NCBI GenBank assembly: GCA_041477005.1
Contig: JBGOUJ010000219.1
Span: 1-10,812, forward strand
Reading direction: 5' to 3'
DNA length: 10,812 nt
DNA from: JBGOUJ01 sp041477005
GTDB taxonomy: Bacteria > Acidobacteriota > Terriglobia > Bryobacterales > JACQDG01
Of this stretch, positions 1-6,126 are shown piece by piece. The notes under the pieces are model-generated. The model was not told the DNA's origin and ran no database searches. It was given only the letters and a program-made list of their open reading frames with translations. The position numbers and the translations under genes are program-made. The first letter of the stretch is position 1; each line of letters starts with the position of its first letter.

Positions 1-393
1 ATCCACCAGGCCGTTGGTCTGCACCGGCAGATACGTGACCCGGGCGCCTTCTTTTTCCAGACGCTTGCAGGTATCCAGAATCGCCTTATGCTCGGTAGCC
101 GCCGTGATCAGGTGGTTTCCCTTTTCGGCGTACATCTCGGCCACGCCCTTGATCGCCAGGTTGTTGCTCTCGGTGGCGCCGCTCGTGAAGATGATCTCCT
201 TCGGCGTGGCCCCGATCAGGTCGGCGATCTGTTTGCGCGCCTGGTCCACCGCCTTCTCGGCTTCCCAGCCGAAGCTGTGGTTGCGGCTGGCGGCGTTGCC
301 GAAGATGGTGGTGAAATATGGCAGCATCGCCTCCAGCACCCGCGGATCGACCGGCGTGGTGGCGTGGTTATCCATGTAAATCGGCGTCTGCAT
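1..393 (-). CDS. iscS: Cysteine desulfurase IscS/NifS, N-terminal part (cut by window edge)
   Basis: Pyridoxal-phosphate enzyme that takes sulfur from L-cysteine and hands it to Fe-S cluster scaffolds in the cytoplasm. The visible 131 codons start MQTPIYMDNHATTP, the hallmark N-terminus of class I IscS/NifS proteins. SGATESNN at residues 71-78 is the cofactor phosphate-binding loop region, and ATEHKA around 99-104 contains the His (H102) that stacks on the PLP ring. The PLP lysine and the mobile-loop catalytic cysteine lie beyond the window, so activity cannot be judged. The ATG at 393 has a purine-rich stretch (GAGAGA) upstream and lies 25 nt after the stop of the Rrf2 regulator gene, so the two are probably co-transcribed. 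This is the classical iscR-iscS order. IscS versus NifS cannot be separated from the N-terminus alone; the iscR-like neighbour favours a housekeeping role. Confidence 0.93.
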   Translation of the reverse strand, partial: MQTPIYMDNHATTPVDPRVLEAMLPYFTTIFGNAASRNHSFGWEAEKAVDQARKQIADLIGATPKEIIFTSGATESNNLAIKGVAEMYAEKGNHLITAATEHKAILDTCKRLEKEGARVTYLPVQTNGLVD

Positions 394-418
394 TTTTGGC
401 TCTCTCCCTATCTCTCCG

Positions 419-892
419 TCATAAAATGTTCAGGGCGCTTCCGGCCTCGGCCCCGTAAGGCGCGTCGCAGGGCTCGTTCAGGGCCGGCACGTCCCGCGCC
501 AATTCCGAAATCGTGATTGAATCGAGCAACTTCAGGATCCGGTCGTGTACCTTCCGCAGCGGCTCCCGCACGCTGCATTTCTCGGAGTGGAAGCACGCTC
601 CGCGCGACGTCACGCAGGAAGTGAGCAGCACCGGACCGTCGATCAACCGGATCACCTCGAGCGCCGTGATCCCACCCGCATCCCGGGCCAGCACGTAGCC
701 GCCGTGGGTGCCATGCTGCGAAGCCAGGAAACCGTGGCGGGCGAGCTTCTGCAGGATCTTCGCCAGCAGAGGCTGCGGGATGCCGTAGCACTCGGCGATG
801 TCCTTGGCGCTGGCGCTGCCTTCGCTCGCATGCATCGCCAGATGCTTCATGGCGATCAACCCGTAGTCCGCCTTCTTGGTCAGTTTCATCAT
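419..892 (-). CDS. iscR: Rrf2-family transcriptional regulator, IscR-like
   Basis: Winged-helix DNA-binding regulator of the Rrf2 family, which senses Fe-S cluster status through a bound cluster. The protein starts MMKLTKKADYGLIAM, the usual Rrf2 opening, followed by the helix-turn-helix (KDIAECYGIPQPLLAKILQKL) and the wing (GTHGGYVLARD). Three cysteines arranged C-X6-C-X5-C (C92, C99 and C105 when counted from the ATG at 889) match the cluster-ligating region of IscR/NsrR-type members. Total length about 157 residues is normal. The frame is open up to an ATG at 919, but that codon sits inside the operator palindrome and upstream of the conserved start, so 892 (or 889) is preferred. It lies directly upstream of iscS, which makes an autoregulated Fe-S biogenesis repressor the best reading. 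NsrR- or RsrR-like sensing is the alternative. Confidence 0.88.
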   Translation of the reverse strand: MMKLTKKADYGLIAMKHLAMHASEGSASAKDIAECYGIPQPLLAKILQKLARHGFLASQHGTHGGYVLARDAGGITALEVIRLIDGPVLLTSCVTSRGACFHSEKCSVREPLRKVHDRILKLLDSITISELARDVPALNEPCDAPYGAEAGSALNIL

Positions 893-906
893 GGCGTACC
901 CGCTCG

Positions 907-933
907 AATATGGGACCATTTCAGTCCCACATT
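907..933. promoter_or_regulatory. 27-bp palindromic operator, proximal copy (probable Rrf2/IscR site)
   Basis: A 27-bp imperfect palindrome with half-sites TGGGAC and GTCCCA separated by 7 bp, flanked by AAT/ATT at its ends. It covers the expected transcription start and early leader of the iscR promoter, so a bound protein would block initiation. IscR-type proteins are known to autorepress from sites of roughly this size. Assignment to the adjacent Rrf2 protein is an inference from position and from the second copy at 1017-1043. Confidence 0.72.
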
Positions 934-936
934 TCT

Positions 937-966
937 ATTGTAGGTGCGCACGGCGGTGTTTGTCAA
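937..966 (-). promoter_or_regulatory. Sigma-70-type promoter of the iscR-iscS operon
   Basis: On the minus strand a perfect -35 hexamer TTGACA (966-961) is followed after 18 nt by TACAAT (942-937), one mismatch from the -10 consensus. Transcription would start near 930, inside the operator that begins 3 nt further on. Placement is purely by sequence match. Confidence 0.8.
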
Positions 967-983
967 GTCGCGCCTTGTTCCGC

Positions 984-1012
984 TTGTCCCGCAAGTTGCT
1001 GTAAAGCATAAG
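984..1012 (+). promoter_or_regulatory. Possible divergent promoter pointing away from iscR
   Basis: TTGTCC (984-989) and CATAAG (1007-1012) are separated by 17 nt; each matches 4 of 6 consensus bases. The pair is weak by itself but stands in the same geometry to the distal operator as the iscR promoter does to the proximal one. No annotated gene follows on the plus strand; see the finding on the orphan start at 1131. Confidence 0.35.
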
Positions 1013-1016
1013 GTTA

Positions 1017-1043
1017 AATATGGGACTAAATTGCTCGTATATT
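1017..1043. promoter_or_regulatory. 27-bp palindromic operator, distal copy
   Basis: Same length as the proximal site and identical to it over the first ten bases (AATATGGGAC). The right half is more diverged (GCTCGTATATT), with 18 of 26 non-central positions symmetric. It lies about 100 bp upstream of the iscR start site and 4 nt downstream of a possible plus-strand -10, mirroring the layout at iscR. It could be an auxiliary iscR operator or control an outward promoter. Confidence 0.6.
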
Positions 1044-1142
1044 ACCTTAGACCGTTTTGGTCGCATATCGTTGCAGAAATCAGCGAGCGGCGGTTTTCGG
1101 GGGCTCAACGGCGAACCCAGGGAGGTGAAAATGCGTCTGCAA

Positions 1143-1712
1143 TCAGCCGCTGAGGCGCCACCAGGCAAGCCGGCCCCACCGAATCAGATGGACCCAGCCA
1201 GCGTAAAGGAGCAGAAAAGCCAACAGGAAGGGAAAGGCGACCAGATGGGACAGCTTGCGGACCGCCCCGTCGTCGAGCATGCCGGCGCGATAGAAGACAA
1301 ACTGGCGGATGGCCTGTCGGTTAAACCAGTCCAGCCAAAAGAAGTCGGCGTTCTCGTTGAAGATCAGCACCTTGGCCGGCAACAGCGCGGCCACTGCCAG
1401 CTTCCACGGAGTCATCACCGGCTCATCGGAACAGACGATACCCACCAACGGATACCGACGCGATCGAAGCTCGGCCAGCAACCGCCGGCGGTCGGCTCCG
1501 GAGCGGCACCCGGTCACGCGGAAGACCTCGGTAGCCGCGGGATCTAACGCCTGGGGCAAGCCAGGCAAGCAGGTCAGCAGATCCATCCGGGTTCCGCCGC
1601 CGAAGACTTCGTGGAACCGCGGAATCCCCGCTTCCAGGATCTGCCGGCTCCCACTCTCCACCAGGAGCATCCGGTCGAGCGACGGCGCCCGGCGCCTGAA
1701 GAAATAGCGCAT
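1143..1712 (-). CDS. Conserved-looking protein of unknown function with one C-terminal membrane segment
   Basis: 189 residues; I do not recognise the family with certainty. The soluble part (about 14-145) alternates short hydrophobic strands with helices (LLVESGSR, MDLLTCLPGLPQ, LVGIVCSDEPVM, KVLIFNENADFFWLDW), a Rossmann-like pattern somewhat reminiscent of glycosyltransferases, but no catalytic motif can be named. Residues about 157-179 (LVAFPFLLAFLLLYAGWVHLI) form a clear membrane helix followed by basic and aromatic residues, so it probably sits on the inner membrane with the soluble part in the cytoplasm. The ATG at 1712 lies 8 nt after the stop of the oxidoreductase gene and follows an AGAAGAA purine stretch, so it is the last gene of the ketosynthase operon. 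A longer GTG/TTG-initiated version would overlap the oxidoreductase gene and is unlikely. Confidence 0.7.
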   Translation of the reverse strand: MRYFFRRRAPSLDRMLLVESGSRQILEAGIPRFHEVFGGGTRMDLLTCLPGLPQALDPAATEVFRVTGCRSGADRRRLLAELRSRRYPLVGIVCSDEPVMTPWKLAVAALLPAKVLIFNENADFFWLDWFNRQAIRQFVFYRAGMLDDGAVRKLSHLVAFPFLLAFLLLYAGWVHLIRWGRLAWWRLSG

Positions 1713-1720
1713 GATTCTTC

Positions 1721-2767
1721 TCAGCCAGAGAGGCCGGTGAAAGCCTCCCCTCGCGGCCGAACGTTCAAGGACGATCGTGGCCGGGTCAGCCGGAACAGCA
1801 GCCAGCCGGGCAACAGGCCGGCGAGCGTCTCCGCCCAGCCGAGGCTGACGAGGCGGCGGATAATGGCGGTAGTCACCAACTGCCGCCCGTAGAACGAAGC
1901 ACACCGGCGGCGGTGCTGGGCGCCGCAGTCCGACCAGTCCTCGCCTTCAGCCGCACGCAGCGCGGCTTCTCCTGCCCAGATGCCCGTTTGGACGGCGCCC
2001 AGCAGACCGCTGCCGCTGAACGGGTCGACGAAGCAGGCGGCATCGCCGGCGGCCAGCAGCCCACCAGCGCCGTGGCGCGGAGCCCATCCGAACCGCAACG
2101 GCCCCACCAGCAACCAGCGGCTCACGGGTTCGAGCGGCGCCAGGCGCCCGCGCAGCCGCGGGATGCTTTCCACCAGCCGCTCGACGACGAAACCGTACTT
2201 CTGGAGAAGCTCTTCCGCAGCCACACCGCAGACGTTGGTTCTTCCGCCTTCAATTGGTGAGAACCCGCAATATCCGCCGGGGAAAAAGTGGAGCTCGACC
2301 GCGTCGCTCGACGGGCCCGAAAAGTGGGCTTTGAAGCCGAAGATCCTGCGGCCGCGCCTGGAAACGATCGAGCGGCCAACGGCCAGGACGCCCGGCCCGG
2401 CGGCGCCGGTGGCCCGCTCCCGGCGCAGTTCCGCTCCTTGCTCGACGGCCATCCGCAGCAGGAAGTCGTCGCAAGCGTACCGGCTCAGTCCATAGGCGGG
2501 TTCCGGCAGCCGAAAGCGGCGGCAGTGACGGGAAAAATGCAACTCGGCGTAGGCCATGCGGGCCGGATGGAGCGCGAGGAACGCCTCCGCTGCACCGATC
2601 CGCTCGAGCGCGGGAAGGATCTCCGGCGTGAAAAACTCGCCGCAGATCTTGTGCCGCGGGAAGACAGACTTCTCGTAGACCACCGGCCGCCCGCCGCTAC
2701 TCGCGATGGTCAAAGCCGCCGCCGCCCCCGCCGGCCCGCCTCCGATGATACGAATGCCCTCAAGCAT
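1721..2767 (-). CDS. FAD-dependent oxidoreductase, geranylgeranyl-reductase type
   Basis: Flavoprotein of the geranylgeranyl reductase/aromatic hydroxylase superfamily, which reduces isoprenoid double bonds or oxidises small aromatic and polyketide substrates. The start MLEGIRIIGGGPAGAAAAL holds the GxGxxG FAD Rossmann motif at residues 9-14. KICGEFF at 40-46 is typical of the GGR branch, and GDAACFVDPFSGSG at 242-255 is the second FAD-contacting motif. Length 348 residues is slightly short for the family. The ATG at 2767 overlaps the last 8 nt of the methyltransferase gene, which implies translational coupling and supports this start over a more upstream codon. In context it is probably the tailoring redox step of the ketosynthase-methyltransferase pathway. 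The substrate cannot be told from sequence. Confidence 0.85.
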   Translation of the reverse strand: MLEGIRIIGGGPAGAAAALTIASSGGRPVVYEKSVFPRHKICGEFFTPEILPALERIGAAEAFLALHPARMAYAELHFSRHCRRFRLPEPAYGLSRYACDDFLLRMAVEQGAELRRERATGAAGPGVLAVGRSIVSRRGRRIFGFKAHFSGPSSDAVELHFFPGGYCGFSPIEGGRTNVCGVAAEELLQKYGFVVERLVESIPRLRGRLAPLEPVSRWLLVGPLRFGWAPRHGAGGLLAAGDAACFVDPFSGSGLLGAVQTGIWAGEAALRAAEGEDWSDCGAQHRRRCASFYGRQLVTTAIIRRLVSLGWAETLAGLLPGWLLFRLTRPRSSLNVRPRGEAFTGLSG

Positions 2768-3602
2768 GGCAGCGAGCCACCAGGCTAAGCCGGAACCAAG
2801 GCCTATGGCGGCGCACCGTAATGTCGCCGAACCCGGCCGCACGGGCCAGATCGCCCAGTTCCTGCGGAAGAAAGGCCTGCCGCACGGAGGCCGGAGCGTC
2901 GTGGCGAGTCACGTAGCTGCGAGCGAAAATCGGCGCGGAAACCTGGATGAAGAGCCGCGGAAACCAGTGCCGCTCCAGATCGTTCACCAGCACCGCCCGC
3001 CGGGCCACCCGCCCGAGCAGTTGGAGCAGGCGCACCACGTTGTTGTCTCGAAAGTGATGGAGCATGAGCGATGCCGCTACAAAATCAAACGACCGGTCGC
3101 GAAACGGCAATTGCTCGGCGTCAGCCCCCACAGCCAGGAGGCCGCGCACCGAGGAGCCACAGGCCAACTGCCGCGGGCCGGGGGCCGGGGAGCCAGGGGC
3201 CTCCGGCCGGGGGCCAGAGGCAAGGGGCCAGGGGTCAGGAGCCGGAGGCTGGGGACCAGGGGCCAGGGACCGGGGGTCAGGATCCCGAGGCCGGAGGCCG
3301 GACGCCGCGGGCCCGCAGTCGGAGGCCGTCAGGTGATGCGGCTTCCGATCGCACAACACCACGCGGGCGCCGGGGAAGCGTGCCTCGACCGCCGCCCCCA
3401 AGTCGCCCGATCCTGCGCCCACATCCAGAAGCGAGAACCGGTCGAGTTTGGCGCGCCGCGCCTCGCTTTCGAGCAGCTTCAGCAGCACGCGCTCGCCGCC
3501 TAGCCAGCGGTTTATGCGCCTCAGATCGGCCAGGCTACGGGCTGCTTCCGCCGGCGGCACATCGGGTCCGTCGAGCCATTCGCTGAAATGGGGGCGGGGC
3601 AT
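2760..3602 (-). CDS. Class I SAM-dependent methyltransferase with a low-complexity insert
   Basis: 280-residue methyltransferase. LLDVGAGSGD (58-67) is SAM motif I and the acidic end of beta-2 is VVLCDRKPHH (81-90). AVGADAEQLPFRDRSFD (157-173) and LMLHHFRDN (179-187) are the later SAM-fold motifs. The N-terminal DLRRINRWLGG (26-36) resembles methyltransferases found beside polyketide synthases and FAD oxidoreductases (family recollection, moderate confidence). Residues about 92-154 are a Pro/Gly/Ala-rich stretch not expected in this fold; they are encoded by the 7-bp tandem array at 3153-3328. The insert falls between beta-2 and beta-3, on the surface near the SAM site, so activity may survive. 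The ATG at 3602 starts 8 nt after the ketosynthase stop codon. It likely methylates the ketosynthase product; O-, C- or N-methylation cannot be decided. Confidence 0.85.
   Translation of the reverse strand: MPRPHFSEWLDGPDVPPAEAARSLADLRRINRWLGGERVLLKLLESEARRAKLDRFSLLDVGAGSGDLGAAVEARFPGARVVLCDRKPHHLTASDCGPAASGLRPRDPDPRSLAPGPQPPAPDPWPLASGPRPEAPGSPAPGPRQLACGSSVRGLLAVGADAEQLPFRDRSFDFVAASLMLHHFRDNNVVRLLQLLGRVARRAVLVNDLERHWFPRLFIQVSAPIFARSYVTRHDAPASVRQAFLPQELGDLARAAGFGDITVRRHRPWFRLSLVARCHA
3153..3328. repeat. Degenerate 7-bp tandem array inside the methyltransferase gene
   Basis: About 25 consecutive 7-bp units read on the plus strand with consensus near GGGGCCA (variants GGAGCCA, GAGGCCG, GGGACCA, GGGGTCA). 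Units run 3153-3187, then one extra G, then twenty units 3189-3328. It encodes the Pro-rich insert in the methyltransferase on the opposite strand. Runs of G separated by short loops (for example GGGG-ACCA-GGGG-CCA-GGG-ACC-GGGGG, 3251-3276) satisfy a G-quadruplex pattern on the plus (template) strand. Comparable G/C-rich heptamer repeats are known from cyanobacteria and occur in other large soil-bacterium genomes. Confidence 0.9.
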
Positions 3603-3610
3603 CTCTGCTG

Positions 3611-4861
3611 CTACGTCAACCGTTTCAAGACCACCGCCGAGTTCTTGCTGCCGAAGCCGATGCAATTCACCAGGGCGCACTCGATTTCGGCGCGGCGGCC
3701 GACGTCCGGAACGTAGTCGAGGTTGCAGTCCGGGTCCGGGACTTCGAGATTGACGGTCGGCGGCAGCACGCCGTCGCGCAGGGCCAGCAGAGTCGCTGCC
3801 ACGCCGGCCGCCCCGCAGGCTCCCTGTGGATGCCCGATTATGGACTTGAGCGACGAGCCGGCCAGCCGCTCGGCGTGCCCGTCGAAGCACAGCCGCACGG
3901 CGCGGGTCTCGACGCGGTCGTTCAGCTCGGTCGCCGTGCCGTGCAGGTTGATGTACTGCACCTGTTCGCGCCGCACGCCCGCCTCCTCGATCGCCAGACC
4001 CATCGCTCGCGCCGGCTCCTCTCCGCACTCCTCCAGGCGCACGCGGTGGTAGGCGTCGCAGGTCGAGCCGTAGCCGGCGATCTCGCCGTAGATGGGCGCG
4101 CCGCGCGCGCGGGCGGCCTCCAGCGGCTCGAGCACGAAGAACCACGCCCCCTCGCCCAGCACGAACCCGTCCCGATCGGCCGAAAACGGCCGCGACGCCC
4201 GCTCCGGCGCGTGGTTCCAGCGCTGCGTGAGGATGCGCATCAGAATAAACCCGCGCACAATCAGGTAGGCGATCGGCGCGTCGGCCCCGCCGACCACCAT
4301 TGTTTCCGCCGCTCCGAACCGGATCTGGCGAAACGCGTAACCCAGCGCGTCGGTCGAGGAGGTGCAGCCGGTGGAGATCACGTGGCTCGCGCCGCGAAAG
4401 CCGAAGTGCATCGAGACTTCACTCGCCAGCGTCCCGATGGTCGAGGACGGAATCGTGTAAACGCTCACCTGCTTCTGCTGCCCGGTGTAGTAGAGCCGGT
4501 ATTGCTCCTCGGTGAACTCCTGGCTGCCGCCGCCCGAGCCGACGATCACCGAGATCTTCTGCAACTGCTCACGCGAGAGGCGGGCCGGCTCGATGCCGGC
4601 GTCGGACAAGGCTTCTTCGGCCGCCGCCCGCGCGAGCGGCACCACGCGCGAGACGTGCGGCCGGTCCTTGGGAAGCACATAGCGGTTGAGATCGAGACCG
4701 GTCACCTCGCCGGCCACCTGCACCGGGAGCGCCGAGGCGTCAAACAGGCTGATTCGCTTCACCCCGCTCACGCCACAGCGCGTGGCCGACCAGAATGCCT
4801 CGCGACCCACGCCGTTGGGACTGACCGCGCCGATGCCGGTAATCACCACCCGCCGTGACAT
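3611..4861 (-). CDS. Beta-ketoacyl-ACP synthase, FabF/KAS II-like
   Basis: Condensing enzyme that joins an acyl-enzyme to a malonyl group carried by an acyl carrier protein. 416 residues, normal FabF length. Starts MSRRVVITGIGAVSPNGVG. The catalytic triad is intact: nucleophile Cys166 in STGCTSS, His307 in INLHGTATELND and His344 in IIGHPQGACGAAG, with the conserved Lys339 just before; the C-terminal FGSKNSAVVL completes the fold. HGTAT and GHPQGACG differ slightly from the FabF norms HGTST and GHTLGAAG, which suggests a specialised synthase rather than the housekeeping enzyme. First gene of a four-gene operon. The reading frame extends further upstream to 5257 and there is an ATG at 4879, but 4861 gives the family N-terminus and lies just downstream of the promoter element. 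No carrier protein, ketoreductase or dehydratase is in the window. Confidence 0.92.
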   Translation of the reverse strand: MSRRVVITGIGAVSPNGVGREAFWSATRCGVSGVKRISLFDASALPVQVAGEVTGLDLNRYVLPKDRPHVSRVVPLARAAAEEALSDAGIEPARLSREQLQKISVIVGSGGGSQEFTEEQYRLYYTGQQKQVSVYTIPSSTIGTLASEVSMHFGFRGASHVISTGCTSSTDALGYAFRQIRFGAAETMVVGGADAPIAYLIVRGFILMRILTQRWNHAPERASRPFSADRDGFVLGEGAWFFVLEPLEAARARGAPIYGEIAGYGSTCDAYHRVRLEECGEEPARAMGLAIEEAGVRREQVQYINLHGTATELNDRVETRAVRLCFDGHAERLAGSSLKSIIGHPQGACGAAGVAATLLALRDGVLPPTVNLEVPDPDCNLDYVPDVGRRAEIECALVNCIGFGSKNSAVVLKRLT

Positions 4862-4869
4862 ATGCAACG

Positions 4870-4879
4870 ATGCTAGCAT
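4870..4879. promoter_or_regulatory. Palindromic extended -10 element between divergent genes
   Basis: ATGCTAGCAT is a perfect palindrome, so it offers the extended -10 pattern TGC-TAGCAT on both strands. The ketosynthase ATG (4861, minus) and the membrane-protein ATG (4892, plus) lie 8 and 12 nt from the respective hexamers, and only 30 bp separate the two genes. No convincing -35 is visible on either side, as expected for extended -10 promoters. Confidence 0.5.
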
Positions 4880-4891
4880 GAGAAATTCGTA

Positions 4892-5392
4892 ATGAAAGTT
4901 AAACCCTTGTGGCGGGCATTGGCGGGACTGGAAACCGGCATGGTGGCCGGAGTGGCTATGCTCGTTTACCTCGTACTGGACGCCTTGCTGCGCGGCGCCG
5001 GCGCCTGGAGCGTTATCAACCTGTTCGCCTCGAACTCCTACGGGCCGGCGGCCCTGGGACGCGCGTTCCACCCAACGACGGTGGCCGGCCTGGCCTGGCA
5101 GTTGGGATTCAGCGGCATCCTGGGCCTGGCGATGTCGCCCGCGCTCGAACGCCGGCCCTTCCGCTGCGCCATCGTCGGAGCCATAGTCGCCGTCGCCTGG
5201 TATTACGGCGTGGTACGGTGGCTCTGGCCGCACTGGAACCCGCTCGCCGCGCGCCATCAGCCGTTTCCCGGACTCCTCCTGGGCTACCTGATCTTCGGCC
5301 TGTTGATGGGAAATTATCCGAGGCTCCTGGCTGAGCTGGCCGAGCCGGAGGCGAGCCTGGACGGGTCGCCCAAGCCCATCGCCCTCCCGTGA
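4892..5392 (+). CDS. Small integral membrane protein of unknown function
   Basis: 166 residues with about four hydrophobic segments: near 13-33 (LETGMVAGVAMLVYLVLDALL), 64-82, 93-112 (AIVGAIVAVAWYYGVVRWLW) and 125-141 (PGLLLGYLIFGLLMGNY). The C-terminal tail is acidic and Pro-rich. No enzymatic motif is seen. The ATG at 4892 is chosen because it precedes the first membrane segment and sits just downstream of the shared promoter element. Its stop codon overlaps the GTG start of the RNA methyltransferase (GTGA), so the two are translated together. It is divergent from the ketosynthase operon with 30 bp between. I do not recognise the family. Confidence 0.8.
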   Translation: MKVKPLWRALAGLETGMVAGVAMLVYLVLDALLRGAGAWSVINLFASNSYGPAALGRAFHPTTVAGLAWQLGFSGILGLAMSPALERRPFRCAIVGAIVAVAWYYGVVRWLWPHWNPLAARHQPFPGLLLGYLIFGLLMGNYPRLLAELAEPEASLDGSPKPIALP

Positions 5393-6126
5393 GCTGGAAA
5401 GATCACCTGACCGTTGTCCTGGTCGAGACGCGCAACCCGCTGAACATCGGCGCGGCCGCTCGTGCGATGCTCAATTTCGGCTTCACCCGCCTGGCGCTGG
5501 TTTCTCCCTATGACGTTGCCTTCCGGGAAGCGCGCTCGGCCGTGGGCGCCGCGTCGGTGCTGGCCCGCGCCCGCGTTGTGCCGGCTCTCGATCAAGCCCT
5601 TGCCGGCTGTACGCTGATCGCCGGCGCCGCCGGGGCCGGCCGCCGCGTCTTTCGCCAGCCGCGTCACCCGCTCGCCGAAGGCGCCGCAGTGCTGCGCGCC
5701 CACCTCGAGCGCGAGCCCGCCGCTCTGCTGTTCGGCTCGGAGAAATTCGGCCTTTCAAACGAGCATCTCAGCCACTGCCACTGGACATTGAAAATCCCGA
5801 CCAATCCCCAGTGCCCTTCCATGAATCTGGGCCAGGCCGTGGCCGTGTGCTGCTACGAGCTCGACCGCGTCGCGGCCGCCCCCGCCGGTCCGGCCCGGCG
5901 CGCCGCCCGACGGCGAGCCGCGGCCGACCAGCTCGAGCGCCTCGTCGAGCGGCTGACCGCGGCCCTCGACGCCAGCGGCTACATCAATCCCCGCACCCGC
6001 CGCTCGAACCTGCTCAAGATCCGCCGCCTGGCCGCCCGCCTGGATCTCTCCCGCGACGACGCGACGGTCCTCGAAGGCATGCTCAGGCAGATCGCCTGGA
6101 AGCTGGACTGCGGTAATACAGAATGA
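5389..6126 (+). CDS. trmJ: SpoU/TrmH-family RNA 2'-O-methyltransferase, TrmJ-like
   Basis: SPOUT-fold enzyme that transfers a methyl group from SAM to a ribose 2'-OH; TrmJ acts on position 32 of tRNA. The knotted-fold motifs are all present: motif 1 ETRNPLNIGAAARAMLNFG (13-31) with the catalytic Asn/Arg region, motif 2 LLFGSEKFGLSNE (about 113-125) and motif 3 IPTNPQCPSMNLGQAVAVCCYE (about 136-157). The C-terminal helical extension rich in Arg (to residue 245) is also typical of TrmJ. Translation starts at GTG 5389, overlapping the stop of the membrane-protein gene. Its last 44 bp overlap the convergent DinB-family gene. The TrmJ assignment over other SpoU members rests on overall length and motif wording. 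Confidence 0.88.
   Translation: MSWKDHLTVVLVETRNPLNIGAAARAMLNFGFTRLALVSPYDVAFREARSAVGAASVLARARVVPALDQALAGCTLIAGAAGAGRRVFRQPRHPLAEGAAVLRAHLEREPAALLFGSEKFGLSNEHLSHCHWTLKIPTNPQCPSMNLGQAVAVCCYELDRVAAAPAGPARRAARRRAAADQLERLVERLTAALDASGYINPRTRRSNLLKIRRLAARLDLSRDDATVLEGMLRQIAWKLDCGNTE

Noticed and set aside
893..919. Upstream ATG at 919 for the Rrf2 regulator
   Set aside because: It sits inside the palindromic operator, and family members start at the MKLTKKADY position.
1093..1118. Hairpin GGGTTC-GCCGTT-GAGCCC as a terminator for the ketosynthase operon
   Set aside because: Six-bp stem with a G-U pair and no following T-run on the minus strand; too weak to call.
1020..1547. Plus-strand open frame over the membrane-anchored gene as a real protein
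   Set aside because: Its composition is that of an antisense shadow of the minus-strand gene, which has coherent alpha/beta and membrane segments. Only its start signals are of interest.
3153..3328. The G-rich array as a CRISPR or origin iteron array
   Set aside because: The unit is only 7 bp with no spacers, and it lies within a coding frame of an enzyme.
2706..3503. Plus-strand open frame of about 265 codons with Gly/Arg/Pro repeats
   Set aside because: It is the complement of the methyltransferase gene and the 7-bp array; the repeats create an apparent collagen-like protein with no supporting start or homology.
4862..5257. N-terminal extension of the ketosynthase up to 5257
   Set aside because: The extension is antisense to a membrane-protein gene, has no family similarity and lies upstream of the likely promoter.
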